From positions 1 to 8,865 of the forward strand of contig JADFZC010000015.1 in NCBI GenBank assembly GCA_015232735.1: 8,865 bases of DNA. Direction: 5' to 3'. This stretch comes from Oligoflexales bacterium (lineage in GTDB: Bacteria > Bdellovibrionota > Oligoflexia > Oligoflexales > Oligoflexaceae). The position numbers and the translations under genes are program-made. Shown here in pieces: positions 1 to 6,859 of this stretch (the stretch's first letter is position 1; each line of letters begins with the position of its first letter). The notes under the pieces are model-generated. The model was not told where the DNA came from, did not search any database, and saw nothing but the letters and a program-made list of their open reading frames with translations.

Positions 1-24
1 AGCTTCGCTTGCCAGGATACGTCT

Positions 25-44
25 GCTGGCGCTTTCGCGCCAGC
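25..44. repeat. Perfect 8-bp hairpin
   Basis: GCTGGCGC at 25-32 and GCGCCAGC at 37-44 form a perfect inverted repeat around the four-base loop TTTC. A second copy of GCCAG at 11-15 could compete for the same left arm. There is no T-run on either side, so it is not a convincing intrinsic terminator by itself. It lies 11 bases from the next hairpin. It could be an intergenic palindromic element or part of a larger structure cut by the window edge. Confidence 0.6.
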
Positions 45-54
45 GACTAACTAA

Positions 55-85
55 AATCAGGAGAGATTTTAAACCTCTCCTGATT
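55..85 (-). terminator. Probable intrinsic terminator of the minus-strand operon
   Basis: AATCAGGAGAG at 55-65 pairs perfectly over 11 bp with CTCTCCTGATT at 75-85, leaving a nine-base loop. Read on the minus strand, the right arm runs into ATTTTAG, giving a short T-tract. It sits 26 nt past the stop codon of the last gene of the leftward operon (112-1062). The T-run is only four bases and partly inside the stem, so efficiency is uncertain. On the plus strand there is no T-run, so bidirectional termination is not supported. Confidence 0.55.
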
Positions 86-89
86 CGAC

Positions 90-111
90 ACCCGGTCCTT
101 CAGGGCCGGGT
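90..111. repeat. GC-rich hairpin abutting the stop codon
   Basis: ACCCGGTCC at 90-98 pairs with GGGCCGGGT at 103-111 over nine positions with one G-T pair, around the loop TTCA. The stem ends one base before the TAA stop (112-114) of the leftward gene. An outer stem, GATTCG at 82-87 with CGAATC at 115-120, could extend the structure into the coding region but competes with the 55-85 hairpin. It could protect the 3' end of the mRNA. Its CCTTCAGGG top also recalls end hairpins of IS200/IS605-type elements, which is a memory-based resemblance only. Confidence 0.55.
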
Positions 112-1062
112 TTACGAATCCTGATGAGGTTTTTTCTTTATTACTGTCCCTTTTGATGTGACAGGAAGCATTATTTTCGAATTGTCCGTAAAAAAACTCT
201 TTAAATTGGGATAACGTCCTCTGGTCTGATATGCCCAAAAAAGCTGACGCCTTGGATGGCTGTGATTAAATATTATCTCAAGAACCCCCACCTCCTCCTC
301 AGTAAGTTCAAGCTCCTTCCTGTTTTTAAGGAATACTTCAACCTCCTCCCGAAGACGCATATCCTGTTCAACATGTTTCTGGCGCGCCCCCAGAAGATCG
401 ACCTTCTGGGTCTCTTCTTCAAAAAGATCCTGGTAATGATGCCATGAACTCGCCAGAAGACTGATTGTCGGAATCCTTTTGCCAAAATGCCTCAAAAGCA
501 GAAGAACTTGATCAACAGGGTGCGTTTGTACAATCATTTTGGCTTCCTGAAGTGCCTTATCCATCTCTCTCTTTGTGAGACTGCGCCCCTCTGCAAAAGA
601 GTTTATGATCCTTTTCCATGTTGGAAGCGCCTTTTTGATTGTGGCAGAATTTTTTCCCGCCTTTTCACCTGAATCCGCGATTAACTGGAGATTCTTGCCC
701 TTGACAAAAGGAAAAACGACTGCATCGTCTGCAGTATGCAGGTCCACTGCCGTATCAAATTCCCATACGCTTATATCATACTGAATGCCGATCCTCAGTG
801 ACTGCCTGCTTGGATGAATATGCTTTTCGCCATATCGAATATTAATGAATTTTTTTTGTTCCAGAGATAAAAGTCCTTCGTTAAGCTGATCCTCTTCATA
901 TCCTATAAGCGAGAAAAGTTCCTTTTTTGTCGTGATGAGTTCCGTCAATCCTGAAGCAGAACAATTCAGCAAATAGAGCATTATTCCATACTCACACTGA
1001 TTGAGCCGAGCCATTGCCAGTACCTTCAGACCAGACTCATTGATGAAAGTTTTAAAGGACAT
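112..1062 (-). CDS. Hypothetical protein with probable winged-helix N-terminus
   Basis: 316 residues; I do not recognise the family. Residues about 20-78 read as a winged helix-turn-helix: helices around LNQCEYGIMLYLL and TTKKELFSLIGY, a third helix DQLNEGLLSLEQK, then a beta-like FINIRYG wing. This recalls the N-terminal domains of DnaD- or replication-initiator-type proteins, but that is inference from pattern. Residues about 80-130 are beta-rich. Residues about 145-290 are mostly charged helix with no recognisable catalytic motif. The C-terminus is basic (KKK near residue 310). There is no signal peptide or membrane segment. The ATG at 1062 is backed by a GGAGG ribosome site four bases upstream. 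It is the last gene of the leftward cluster, 33 nt after the carboxylase alpha subunit, with a terminator just downstream. A DNA-binding or regulatory role is possible but unproven. Confidence 0.8.
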   Translation of the reverse strand: MSFKTFINESGLKVLAMARLNQCEYGIMLYLLNCSASGLTELITTKKELFSLIGYEEDQLNEGLLSLEQKKFINIRYGEKHIHPSRQSLRIGIQYDISVWEFDTAVDLHTADDAVVFPFVKGKNLQLIADSGEKAGKNSATIKKALPTWKRIINSFAEGRSLTKREMDKALQEAKMIVQTHPVDQVLLLLRHFGKRIPTISLLASSWHHYQDLFEEETQKVDLLGARQKHVEQDMRLREEVEVFLKNRKELELTEEEVGVLEIIFNHSHPRRQLFWAYQTRGRYPNLKSFFTDNSKIMLPVTSKGTVIKKKPHQDS

Positions 1063-1066
1063 AAAA

Positions 1067-1071
1067 CCTCC
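1067..1071 (-). promoter_or_regulatory. Ribosome binding site GGAGG
   Basis: The minus strand reads TGGAGG, then four T bases, then the ATG at 1062. This strong Shine-Dalgarno core fixes the start of the last gene of the cluster. The spacing is on the short side. Confidence 0.75.
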
Positions 1072-1095
1072 ACATTATTTTAAATGTATCATATT

Positions 1096-3111
1096 TTATT
1101 GTCTTAAAGCGACCAAAAGCTCATCCGCGTTTATCTGATCACCAACATTAACCCTTACACTGTCAATAACACCACTTGCCGGAGTCCTTACCTCGAACTG
1201 CATTTTCATGGACTCCAAAACAACAACCGTTTGATCCTTGCCTACAACATCCCCCACACTCACCAATACTTTTACGACTTTTCCAGGAATCGGTGTGATC
1301 ATCTTATCATTTGATGACAGAACTTTCGCCTTAAAAATGGAACCGTCATGTTCTATTTTTTCCGAAAATCTCGCTTCCCCGACGAGTACTCCATATTCAT
1401 AGTACTTGGAATTTACGGCCTTTACCCAATAAAAGGGCCTCCAGTGTCCTCCAGAAATCTTATAAAATCCTGATCCATTTTCAAAGCGAGATCCAGCAAT
1501 ATTTTTTGATATAAAGCTGTTTTCGTGATTTATTATCATATCACAATTTTCAGCTGAAGGAACAGTTCTTGAAAAGATCTCCCTGGTAACTGAATCCACA
1601 GTCGGATTTTTAAAGACCGTCTCATTCCGATTTTCGGATTTATTCAATTTATTTTTAAGGCAATAAAGCAGTTTTTTACCAGTTTTGCAAAATTCCGACT
1701 CCACCTCCTCCACTCTGTTTTTCAAGAGGCTCATATGGTCTTTAATATAGTCTGTTGAAAAATTAGCCAGCCTGAAGTCCTTTTCATTTAAAATGGCGAG
1801 CAAAAAACCAATATTGGATGGAGGCCCCAAATATATGGTCCTCATTAAAGCCTCTTTCAATCTATCCATGGCTTCCACCCTTGTTTTGCCATTAGCGATG
1901 ATCTTCGCTATCATCGGATCGAAATGCGGGGATATCTCGTCTGAAGGTTCTATCCCTATCTCCCATCTTATGCCCATCCTTTTGTATGGCACAAAAGAAA
2001 GAACGGCCCCCGGTGCCGGGAAAAAAGAATTGTTTATGTCTTCAGCATATATTCTCGCCTCGATACTGTTTCCTCTTATCCCTTTTTCAAACATATCTTC
2101 GCTGAACTCACAACCCTCGGCCGCTTTTATCTGCAATTCCACAAGATCGATTCCATAGGCCTCCTCGGTAACCGTATGTTCGACCTGCAATCTCGTATTC
2201 ATCTCAAGAAAATAAAATTCTTCCTCCAGTTCCCGGGTTTTCGGGTTAAATCGGCTCTCAAGAAGAAATTCGACCGTCCCTGCAGATTTATACGATGCAT
2301 GCCTGCAAAGAGAGGCTGCCGCCTCACTCATGGCTCTTCTTGTCTTATCCTTTAAATAAGGGGCGGGAGCCTCTTCAATAATTTTTTGAAATCTTCTCTG
2401 AATGGAACAATCGCGATCACCTACGGTAAAAATATTTCCCTTGCCGTCACCTATGACCTGAACTTCAATATGTCTTGGACATTGCAGATATTTTTCCATT
2501 AAAATGGTTTTCTTTGCAAGAAGATTTCTCAAAGCAAGGCTGTTTCCGCTTAAAAGCCCTCCAAGTTCAGCTTCATTTCCGGCAAAGACCATTCCCCTGC
2601 CTCCACCGGCTGATGGATCTTTAAAAATTACAGGATATTCTATCTCGCTTGCCGAATTCAAAATAAAGGTATGATCGATGGTTGAAGAACTGTTACTGTT
2701 TATAGTCAAAGCCGGAAGCGTGGGTATCCCCAAATTTTTTGCAATGGCCTTTGCCCTTTCCTTGTTGCCGAGATCACGAATGGATTCGTATGAAGGGCCG
2801 ATCCATGTCAATCCTGCTTCTTCGACCTTTCTGGCAAATTCACAGTTTTCAGATAAAAATCCGAATCCCGGATGCAGGGCATCACATCCGCTGCCTATTG
2901 AAAGTTCAATCATCCTATCCTGATCGAGAAAAAGATTTCTATCCTCCATTTCCACAGCGATGAAATCCGTGACATATTCTGTAAGGTAAGACGGCGGATT
3001 TTTGCCTATGGCCACCACGGTTCTGATGCCAAGCTTATCCGCTGACATTGCAATCCGCCGTGCAATTTCACCTCTATTTGCAATAAATATTTTTTTTATC
3101 TTTTTAGACAT
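1096..3111 (-). CDS. mccA: Acyl-CoA carboxylase alpha subunit (biotin carboxylase plus biotin carrier), MCC type
   Basis: 671 residues. It should carboxylate its own biotin with ATP and bicarbonate and pass the carboxyl group to the beta subunit encoded just upstream. Biotin carboxylase spans about 4-455: N-terminal IANRGEIA, then HPGFGFLSEN at 80-89. Matches to the E. coli AccC active site are K117, K164, H214, K243, E281, E303, N305, R307, Q309, V310, E311 and R353. A divergent middle region at about 470-590 corresponds to the subunit-contact (BT) domain. The biotinyl domain covers about 597-671, with ESMKM and biotin lysine K636 placed 35 residues from the end, as usual. Oddities: F241 replaces the histidine of RRHQK, the glycine loop reads SAGGGRGM (168 is Ala), and T313 replaces the proline of EHPVTE. 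The start at 3111 gives the expected MSKKIKKIFIANRGE. Substrate is inferred from the partner; propionyl- or geranyl-CoA cannot be excluded. Confidence 0.93.
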   Translation of the reverse strand: MSKKIKKIFIANRGEIARRIAMSADKLGIRTVVAIGKNPPSYLTEYVTDFIAVEMEDRNLFLDQDRMIELSIGSGCDALHPGFGFLSENCEFARKVEEAGLTWIGPSYESIRDLGNKERAKAIAKNLGIPTLPALTINSNSSSTIDHTFILNSASEIEYPVIFKDPSAGGGRGMVFAGNEAELGGLLSGNSLALRNLLAKKTILMEKYLQCPRHIEVQVIGDGKGNIFTVGDRDCSIQRRFQKIIEEAPAPYLKDKTRRAMSEAAASLCRHASYKSAGTVEFLLESRFNPKTRELEEEFYFLEMNTRLQVEHTVTEEAYGIDLVELQIKAAEGCEFSEDMFEKGIRGNSIEARIYAEDINNSFFPAPGAVLSFVPYKRMGIRWEIGIEPSDEISPHFDPMIAKIIANGKTRVEAMDRLKEALMRTIYLGPPSNIGFLLAILNEKDFRLANFSTDYIKDHMSLLKNRVEEVESEFCKTGKKLLYCLKNKLNKSENRNETVFKNPTVDSVTREIFSRTVPSAENCDMIINHENSFISKNIAGSRFENGSGFYKISGGHWRPFYWVKAVNSKYYEYGVLVGEARFSEKIEHDGSIFKAKVLSSNDKMITPIPGKVVKVLVSVGDVVGKDQTVVVLESMKMQFEVRTPASGVIDSVRVNVGDQINADELLVALRQ

Positions 3112-3138
3112 CCTTTTGAGTTCCTGAATTCACGGCAA

Positions 3139-4743
3139 TCACATTCTAAAGATACCATTTTCCGTCTTATCCCACTTATGATGCAGAGTCGCAGCCAGAG
3201 CCATTGCCAAAACCTTCCTCGTCTCCCTTGGATCTATTATTCCATCGTCCCAAAGCCGTGCTGTTGAGTAGTATGCCGAACTCTCTTTGGCGTATTTTTC
3301 AAGAATTGGATTTTTAATATCATCTATCTCCTTTTGACTTATTTCAATTCCTTTTCGAGCCAGCTGTTCCCTCTTTACAGTCACAAGCACTCCTGCCGCC
3401 TGCTCACCGCCCATCACCGATATCCTTGCCTGGGGCCACATAAACAAAAATCTGGGATCGTATGCCCTCCCGCACATGCCGTAATTGCCGGCGCCATAAC
3501 TTCCGCCTATAATTACGGTAATCTTTGGAACATTTGCATTTGCAACCGCATGGACCATTTTGGCGCCGTCTTTTGCAATGCCTCCGTGCTCATATTTTTT
3601 TCCTACCATAAACCCCGTAATATTCTGCATGAATATAATTGGAATATTCTCCCTGGCACAGATCTCGACAAAATGGGTGCCTTTGAGGGCGCTTTCTGAA
3701 AACAGAATACCATTATTTCCGATTATGCCTACCGGAATGCCCTCTATGTGCGAAAACCCCGTTACCAGGGTAGTTCCATAATTGGACTTGAACTCAAAAA
3801 ATTCAGATCCATCCACCACTCTCGATATTACTTCCCTTATATCAAAAAATTGACTCAGATCCTTAGGAACAATACCTAAAAGCTCATCTGAAGGATATTC
3901 CGGCTGCCTTGCCGGCCTCAGTTCGACGTTTGCCTTGTCTCCTGAACCGAGATACCTGATTATTTCCCTTATTATAAAAACCGCATGTTCATCGTTTTCA
4001 GCCAGATGATCGGAAACACCGCTTATGGAAGTGTGAACATGCGCGCCTCCAAGCTCCTCGCTCGTGACATCCTCACCTGTGGCCGCCTTGACGAGCGGCG
4101 GACCTGCAAGGTAAATAGTTCCAGTATCTTTTACTATTATGCTTTGATCGGACATGGCAGGAATGTATGCCCCGCCGGCCGTGCAAAATCCATGCACAGA
4201 AGCTATTTGTGGGATACCCTTTGCGCTCATCCTGGCTTGATTGAAAAACATCCTGCCGAAATCATCCCTGTCTGGAAAGACCTCATCCTGCATCGGCAGG
4301 TATGCACCTCCGGAATCCACGAGATATATACATGTAAGATGATTTTCTTCAGCGATCTGCTGAGCCCGCAAATGCTTCCTGACAGAAATGGGAAAATATG
4401 TCCCGCCCTTTACCGTCGGATCGTTTGCAATAATTACGCAAGGTCTGCCATGCACTGTCCCAATGCCTGAAACGATTCCTGCAGAAGGAATCTCTTCCTC
4501 ATAAAGGCCGCTGCCGGCGAGTACCGACAATTCAAGGAACGCGGAATCGTCGTCCACAAGTTTATCTATACGCTGGCGGACTGGCAGTTTTCCCAGACTG
4601 GAAAGACGCGCCTGAGCGCTGTCACCGCCGCCCTTTTTCGCTATTCCAATTCGCCTGGCCAGTTCCTCAAGCAGAGATTTGCCGTACTCATAATTCTCTT
4701 TAAAATAGTTATCATTTATATTTATTCTACTCTCAAGCCTCAT
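3139..4743 (-). CDS. mccB: Acyl-CoA carboxylase beta subunit (carboxyltransferase), methylcrotonyl-CoA carboxylase type
   Basis: 534 residues, the normal size for MCC beta. It transfers the carboxyl group from biotin to an acyl-CoA, most likely 3-methylcrotonyl-CoA giving 3-methylglutaconyl-CoA in leucine breakdown. The N-terminal crotonase-fold half contains DSGGAYLP at 143-150, [30 protein letters not shown] and [21 protein letters not shown]. The C-terminal half contains [41 protein letters not shown] and [12 protein letters not shown]. The two glycine-rich stretches supply the oxyanion holes. The protein ends WDDGIIDP...GIFRM, the same last five residues I recall for animal and bacterial MCC beta. 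The ATG at 4743 lies 5 nt after the stop of the exonuclease gene. Its only weak ribosome site (AGG) overlaps that stop, which suggests translational coupling. Geranyl-CoA carboxylase is the closest alternative. Confidence 0.95.
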   Translation of the reverse strand: MRLESRININDNYFKENYEYGKSLLEELARRIGIAKKGGGDSAQARLSSLGKLPVRQRIDKLVDDDSAFLELSVLAGSGLYEEEIPSAGIVSGIGTVHGRPCVIIANDPTVKGGTYFPISVRKHLRAQQIAEENHLTCIYLVDSGGAYLPMQDEVFPDRDDFGRMFFNQARMSAKGIPQIASVHGFCTAGGAYIPAMSDQSIIVKDTGTIYLAGPPLVKAATGEDVTSEELGGAHVHTSISGVSDHLAENDEHAVFIIREIIRYLGSGDKANVELRPARQPEYPSDELLGIVPKDLSQFFDIREVISRVVDGSEFFEFKSNYGTTLVTGFSHIEGIPVGIIGNNGILFSESALKGTHFVEICARENIPIIFMQNITGFMVGKKYEHGGIAKDGAKMVHAVANANVPKITVIIGGSYGAGNYGMCGRAYDPRFLFMWPQARISVMGGEQAAGVLVTVKREQLARKGIEISQKEIDDIKNPILEKYAKESSAYYSTARLWDDGIIDPRETRKVLAMALAATLHHKWDKTENGIFRM

Positions 4744-4748
4744 ACAAC

Positions 4749-5447
4749 CTATTTCTTTTCCACAACCATAAAAGGACCAAAATCCCTGAGAAACCGCAAA
4801 CTGGAGCCTTCATTTTCCAGAATCGCCATAAGTACCGCGCTTGTCACCTTGCAGTCTCCAATTGACCTGTGACGCCCTTCCTCAAACTTGAAACCATAGT
4901 GTTCCGCCAGACAATCCAGACTTTTTGAGTTCAAATCCGGAAGAAGCGCCCTGGCCAGTTTTAACGTACAAAAACAGGGCCAGTTTATTTGATACCCCAG
5001 GCGTTCACATTCATTGACTAAAAATGCCATATCGAAATCGGCATTATGCGCAACAAGGACAGCACCATCAATAAATTTTAAAAATTCAGGCATAACCTGG
5101 CCAGCCGGCGGCCGTCCAATCAGCATCTCCTCGGTGATCCCGGTTATCTTGGTAGCCTCCAGCGGAAGTGCTATTGGCGGCTTCACAAGAGTATCAAACT
5201 GGTCCACGATCCTGCCTTCCCGCACTTTAACCCCGCCGATCTCTATGATCCTGTCACTGCCTGAATCGAGTCCGGTCGTTTCAAAGTCAAAGATCACAAG
5301 GGTTGTCTGTTTTATCTCGATATCCGATGATGGAGAATATTTAATTACCTTTCGCAAAGAGAGTCTTGCATCGTCAAAATGCATGCTGTTATGCTCCTCG
5401 GGAAAAAGCACGTCATAAAACATCGTGTGAATTAACTGCTGACTCAT
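4749..5447 (-). CDS. DnaQ-like DEDDh 3'-5' exonuclease
   Basis: 232 residues. It is a 3'-5' exonuclease of the DNA polymerase III epsilon superfamily, acting in the cytoplasm on DNA 3' ends, or possibly RNA. All three motifs are present. Exo I is FDFETTG with D54 and E56, Exo II is [10 protein letters not shown] with D139, and Exo III is HRSIGD with H193 and D198. The HxxxxD form places it in the DEDDh class with two catalytic metal ions. About 48 residues precede the domain with no recognisable motif, and only about 30 follow it, so there is no polymerase or UvrC-like fusion. It may be a stand-alone repair or RNA-trimming nuclease rather than the replicative proofreading subunit, so I give no symbol. 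The ATG at 5447 has GGAG four bases upstream on the minus strand. It is the first gene of the leftward cluster, ahead of the carboxylase genes; no functional link to them is evident. Confidence 0.88.
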   Translation of the reverse strand: MSQQLIHTMFYDVLFPEEHNSMHFDDARLSLRKVIKYSPSSDIEIKQTTLVIFDFETTGLDSGSDRIIEIGGVKVREGRIVDQFDTLVKPPIALPLEATKITGITEEMLIGRPPAGQVMPEFLKFIDGAVLVAHNADFDMAFLVNECERLGYQINWPCFCTLKLARALLPDLNSKSLDCLAEHYGFKFEEGRHRSIGDCKVTSAVLMAILENEGSSLRFLRDFGPFMVVEKK

Positions 5448-5491
5448 ATTTCTCCAACACTTTTAAGAGATTACAAACTAAAACGCCCATG

Positions 5492-5522
5492 AGTGCATGA
5501 AGGTCCAAAGTGATAATGCACT
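5492..5522. repeat. Inverted repeat AGTGCAT-N17-ATGCACT
   Basis: Seven-base perfect arms at 5492-5498 and 5516-5522 lie 45-75 bases upstream of the exonuclease start. In DNA it could be an operator for a dimeric regulator, with arm centres 24 bp apart. In RNA it would be a weak hairpin in the leader of the leftward transcript. Chance occurrence in a region this size cannot be excluded. Confidence 0.35.
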
Positions 5523-5608
5523 ATTTTTAACATTTTTGAAAAGAGAAATGGGTAATATTGTAAAAATCGCAACATTTTTAATAAAATACACATAAAAACA
5601 TGCCTGTG

Positions 5609-5636
5609 CCCGTGCCCGAACCTCACCCGCTTACCC
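5609..5636 (-). other. Potential G-quadruplex on minus strand
   Basis: Four CCC runs at 5609-5611, 5615-5617, 5626-5628 and 5634-5636 put four GGG runs on the minus strand with loops of 5, 8 and 3 bases. One loop exceeds the usual seven-base limit, so stability is uncertain. It lies about 160 bases upstream of the exonuclease start, on the coding strand of the leftward operon. The hexamer GTGCCC is tandemly repeated at 5606-5617. Confidence 0.4.
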
Positions 5637-5690
5637 GTATCCGATATCGAACCCACAAGCCTGAATTGAAATCACCGCCAAAACAAAATC

Positions 5691-5717
5691 GCTTTTGATT
5701 TTCAAAAGCCATATGGC
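5691..5717. repeat. Hairpin overlapping a perfect 10-bp palindrome
   Basis: GCTTTTGA at 5691-5698 and TCAAAAGC at 5702-5709 form an 8-bp stem around a TTT loop. The last two bases also begin the perfect palindrome GCCATATGGC at 5708-5717. The pair sits about 85-110 bases upstream of the putative -35 box for the CheX gene, a position suitable for a regulator site. No T-run follows on the plus strand, so it is not a terminator in that direction. Confidence 0.45.
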
Positions 5718-5800
5718 CGTGCAATGTCAAATTTTTCAATACACCTTTTTATTATGCAAAAATGCAGGCCAGTTGCAATTTTCCGCAGTCTGTGACAACA

Positions 5801-5830
5801 TTGTGTATGATACTAAATTTTTAATATAAT
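5801..5830 (+). promoter_or_regulatory. Sigma70-like promoter for the CheX-CheY pair
   Basis: TTGTGT at 5801-5806 serves as a -35 box and a perfect TATAAT at 5825-5830 as the -10 box, with an 18-base spacer that is AT-rich. Transcription would start near 5837, giving a leader of about 33 bases before the ATG at 5870. The -35 matches consensus only in TTG and one further base, so the promoter may be activator-dependent. The DNA is AT-rich, so chance -10 matches are common. Confidence 0.55.
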
Positions 5831-5869
5831 TTTCCATTTACAGACAGAATATCATCCAACGCGTGAATT

Positions 5870-6406
5870 ATGGCACAGAATTTAGATAATTTTTACGAAA
5901 TTGCAACAAGAGCTGTACAGGGAGTGCTTCAGTCCATGTCCTTCGCTCCTCCTTACAAAGGGAAAGTGATAACAGACATGAGCCAGTTCAACGATGATGA
6001 CGATTTGGGGTTCATCGTGGTGATGGGACCAAAAATAAACGGAGCCTGGGCTGTTTACATTGACGAGTCGTTCCTTCAGGAAAGCTATAACAAAACCACA
6101 AGTCAGGATCTGTGTGAACTGGATGACTGGCTTAAAGAAATGACCAACCGGGTCGTGGGCGCGACCAAGGCAATTCTCAGCAAGTATCACGTCGATTGTG
6201 AAATGAGTACTGTTCTTAAGCTGGATAAAAAAACCCTGGTCCGTGCCTGTGCCCCCATTAGCCCCCTGTATGGAATTTCATTTAACTTGGGAGCTTCAAA
6301 TATTCATGTATTCTTCTCGCTTGTTTTAAACTGTGAAATTGATATCACGATGCCACCTGACGAAGGGGCCGTCATAGGAAATTTGGGAAGTTCTGTCATT
6401 TTTTAA
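5870..6406 (+). CDS. CheX-like putative phosphatase (first copy)
   Basis: 178 residues, in the normal range for CheX of the CheC/CheX/FliY phosphatase family, which dephosphorylate CheY-P. The signature is the helix WLKEMTNRVVGATKAIL, with E90 and N93 matching the ExxN pair that contacts the receiver active site. An N-terminal helix (LDNFYEIATRAVQGVLQSM, about 5-23) precedes the alternating strands typical of the fold, and AWAVYIDESF (about 59-68) matches the strand-turn before the helix. There is no signal peptide or membrane segment. An in-frame TGA at 5864-5866 makes ATG 5870 the first possible ATG start. No Shine-Dalgarno is visible in front of it, which is unusual here. The CheY-like gene follows after 21 nt, an obvious candidate substrate. 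The symbol cheX is withheld because no chemotaxis locus is visible. Confidence 0.82.
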   Translation: MAQNLDNFYEIATRAVQGVLQSMSFAPPYKGKVITDMSQFNDDDDLGFIVVMGPKINGAWAVYIDESFLQESYNKTTSQDLCELDDWLKEMTNRVVGATKAILSKYHVDCEMSTVLKLDKKTLVRACAPISPLYGISFNLGASNIHVFFSLVLNCEIDITMPPDEGAVIGNLGSSVIF

Positions 6407-6427
6407 TTGGTATGAGGATGTAGTAAT

Positions 6428-6838
6428 ATGACTGATACACAAACCAACAACAGACGTTATAACAAAATACTCGTCATCGATGATTCAAGGTCAGTACGAT
6501 CGCAGATGAAAGAACTGGCGAGCAGTTCCGGTTATGAGATACTCGAGGCTGCAAATGGAAACGAAGGATTGGAAATACTTAGAAATAATGATGATATAGC
6601 GCTGGTTTTCTGCGATGTAAACATGCCTGAGCTTGACGGCATATCCATGCTTTACAAGATCAGCAGCGAAAAAGCCCTTGGAGAAGGAAAACAGCATCCT
6701 CCAATAATAATTATCACAACTGAAAGCGGAATCCAGATGGCTCAAACCGCGAAAAATTCCGGTGCAAAAGGCTGGATTATAAAACCTGTCAGCCAGGAAA
6801 CTTTCGATGTTATGGTAAAAAAGGTAGCCAGAACGTAG
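6428..6838 (+). CDS. Single-domain CheY-like response regulator
   Basis: 136 residues, a receiver domain with no output domain. The pocket is complete: acidic pair D18/D19 (LVIDDS), phospho-acceptor D63 in FCDVNMPELDG, the conserved Thr/Ser position at T97/T98 (IIIITTES) and K119 in WIIKP. About 10 extra residues precede the domain. It should be phosphorylated by a histidine kinase encoded elsewhere and act by protein contact, as CheY does on a motor or another partner. It starts 21 nt after the CheX-like gene with GAGG about 10 bases upstream, so the two are probably cotranscribed and the CheX-like protein may dephosphorylate it. The stop is followed by only 21 nt before the stop of the converging CheX-like gene. 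A few lines of similarity cannot say whether the output is motility or another process. Confidence 0.93.
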   Translation: MTDTQTNNRRYNKILVIDDSRSVRSQMKELASSSGYEILEAANGNEGLEILRNNDDIALVFCDVNMPELDGISMLYKISSEKALGEGKQHPPIIIITTESGIQMAQTAKNSGAKGWIIKPVSQETFDVMVKKVART

Positions 6839-6859
6839 TTTTTGATCTTTGCACCAATT
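6839..6859. other. 21-nt convergent junction without visible terminator
   Basis: The CheY-like gene ends at 6838 and the second CheX-like gene ends at 6860 on the opposite strand. The gap begins with a T-run (TTTTTGATCTTT), but I see no GC-rich stem before it on either strand. Transcripts from the two sides may overlap, giving antisense pairing of the 3' ends. Confidence 0.5.

Larger units (their letters stand above)
5448..5869. other. 422-nt divergent intergenic region
   Basis: This stretch separates the leftward exonuclease-carboxylase cluster from the rightward CheX-CheY pair and must hold the promoters for both. It is AT-rich except for a GC-rich patch around 5601-5660. Items seen are an inverted repeat AGTGCAT/ATGCACT (5492-5522), a direct repeat AACATTTTT (5529-5537 and 5571-5579), a C-rich G4-capable patch (5609-5636), CGATATCG (5642-5649), a hairpin and a palindrome at 5691-5717, and a sigma70-like promoter at 5801-5830. 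A leftward reading frame at 5471-5656 has no family resemblance and no good ribosome site. I saw no tRNA or recognisable riboswitch. No leftward promoter stands out. Confidence 0.6.

Noticed and set aside
1..54. Plus-strand open frame ending in TAA at 52-54, possibly the tail of a gene entering from the left
   Set aside because: Only 17 codons are visible, low-complexity Ala/Ser-rich, and they coincide with the 25-44 hairpin. Nothing supports real coding.
120..150. CTGATGAG motif resembling a hammerhead ribozyme core on the plus strand
   Set aside because: No stem II with the required GAAA strand follows; the downstream bases are a T-rich run and the region encodes the C-terminus of the leftward protein.
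47..238. Minus-strand reading frame of 63 codons overlapping the terminator hairpins
   Set aside because: It overlaps the 3' end of the better-supported leftward gene in another frame and runs through the hairpins.
3985..4470. Plus-strand reading frame of 161 codons opposite the carboxyltransferase gene
   Set aside because: Antisense to a very strongly supported MCC beta coding region; no domain motif or ribosome site.
5471..5656. Minus-strand reading frame of 61 codons in the divergent intergenic region
   Set aside because: No ribosome site, odd composition, overlaps the repeat-like GTGCCC patch, and no family resemblance.
5719..5815. Possible CRP/FNR-type site around TGTGACAACATTGTG
   Set aside because: It lacks the symmetric TGTGA-N6-TCACA or TTGAT-N4-ATCAA pattern; only a four-base ACAA/TTGT symmetry is present.
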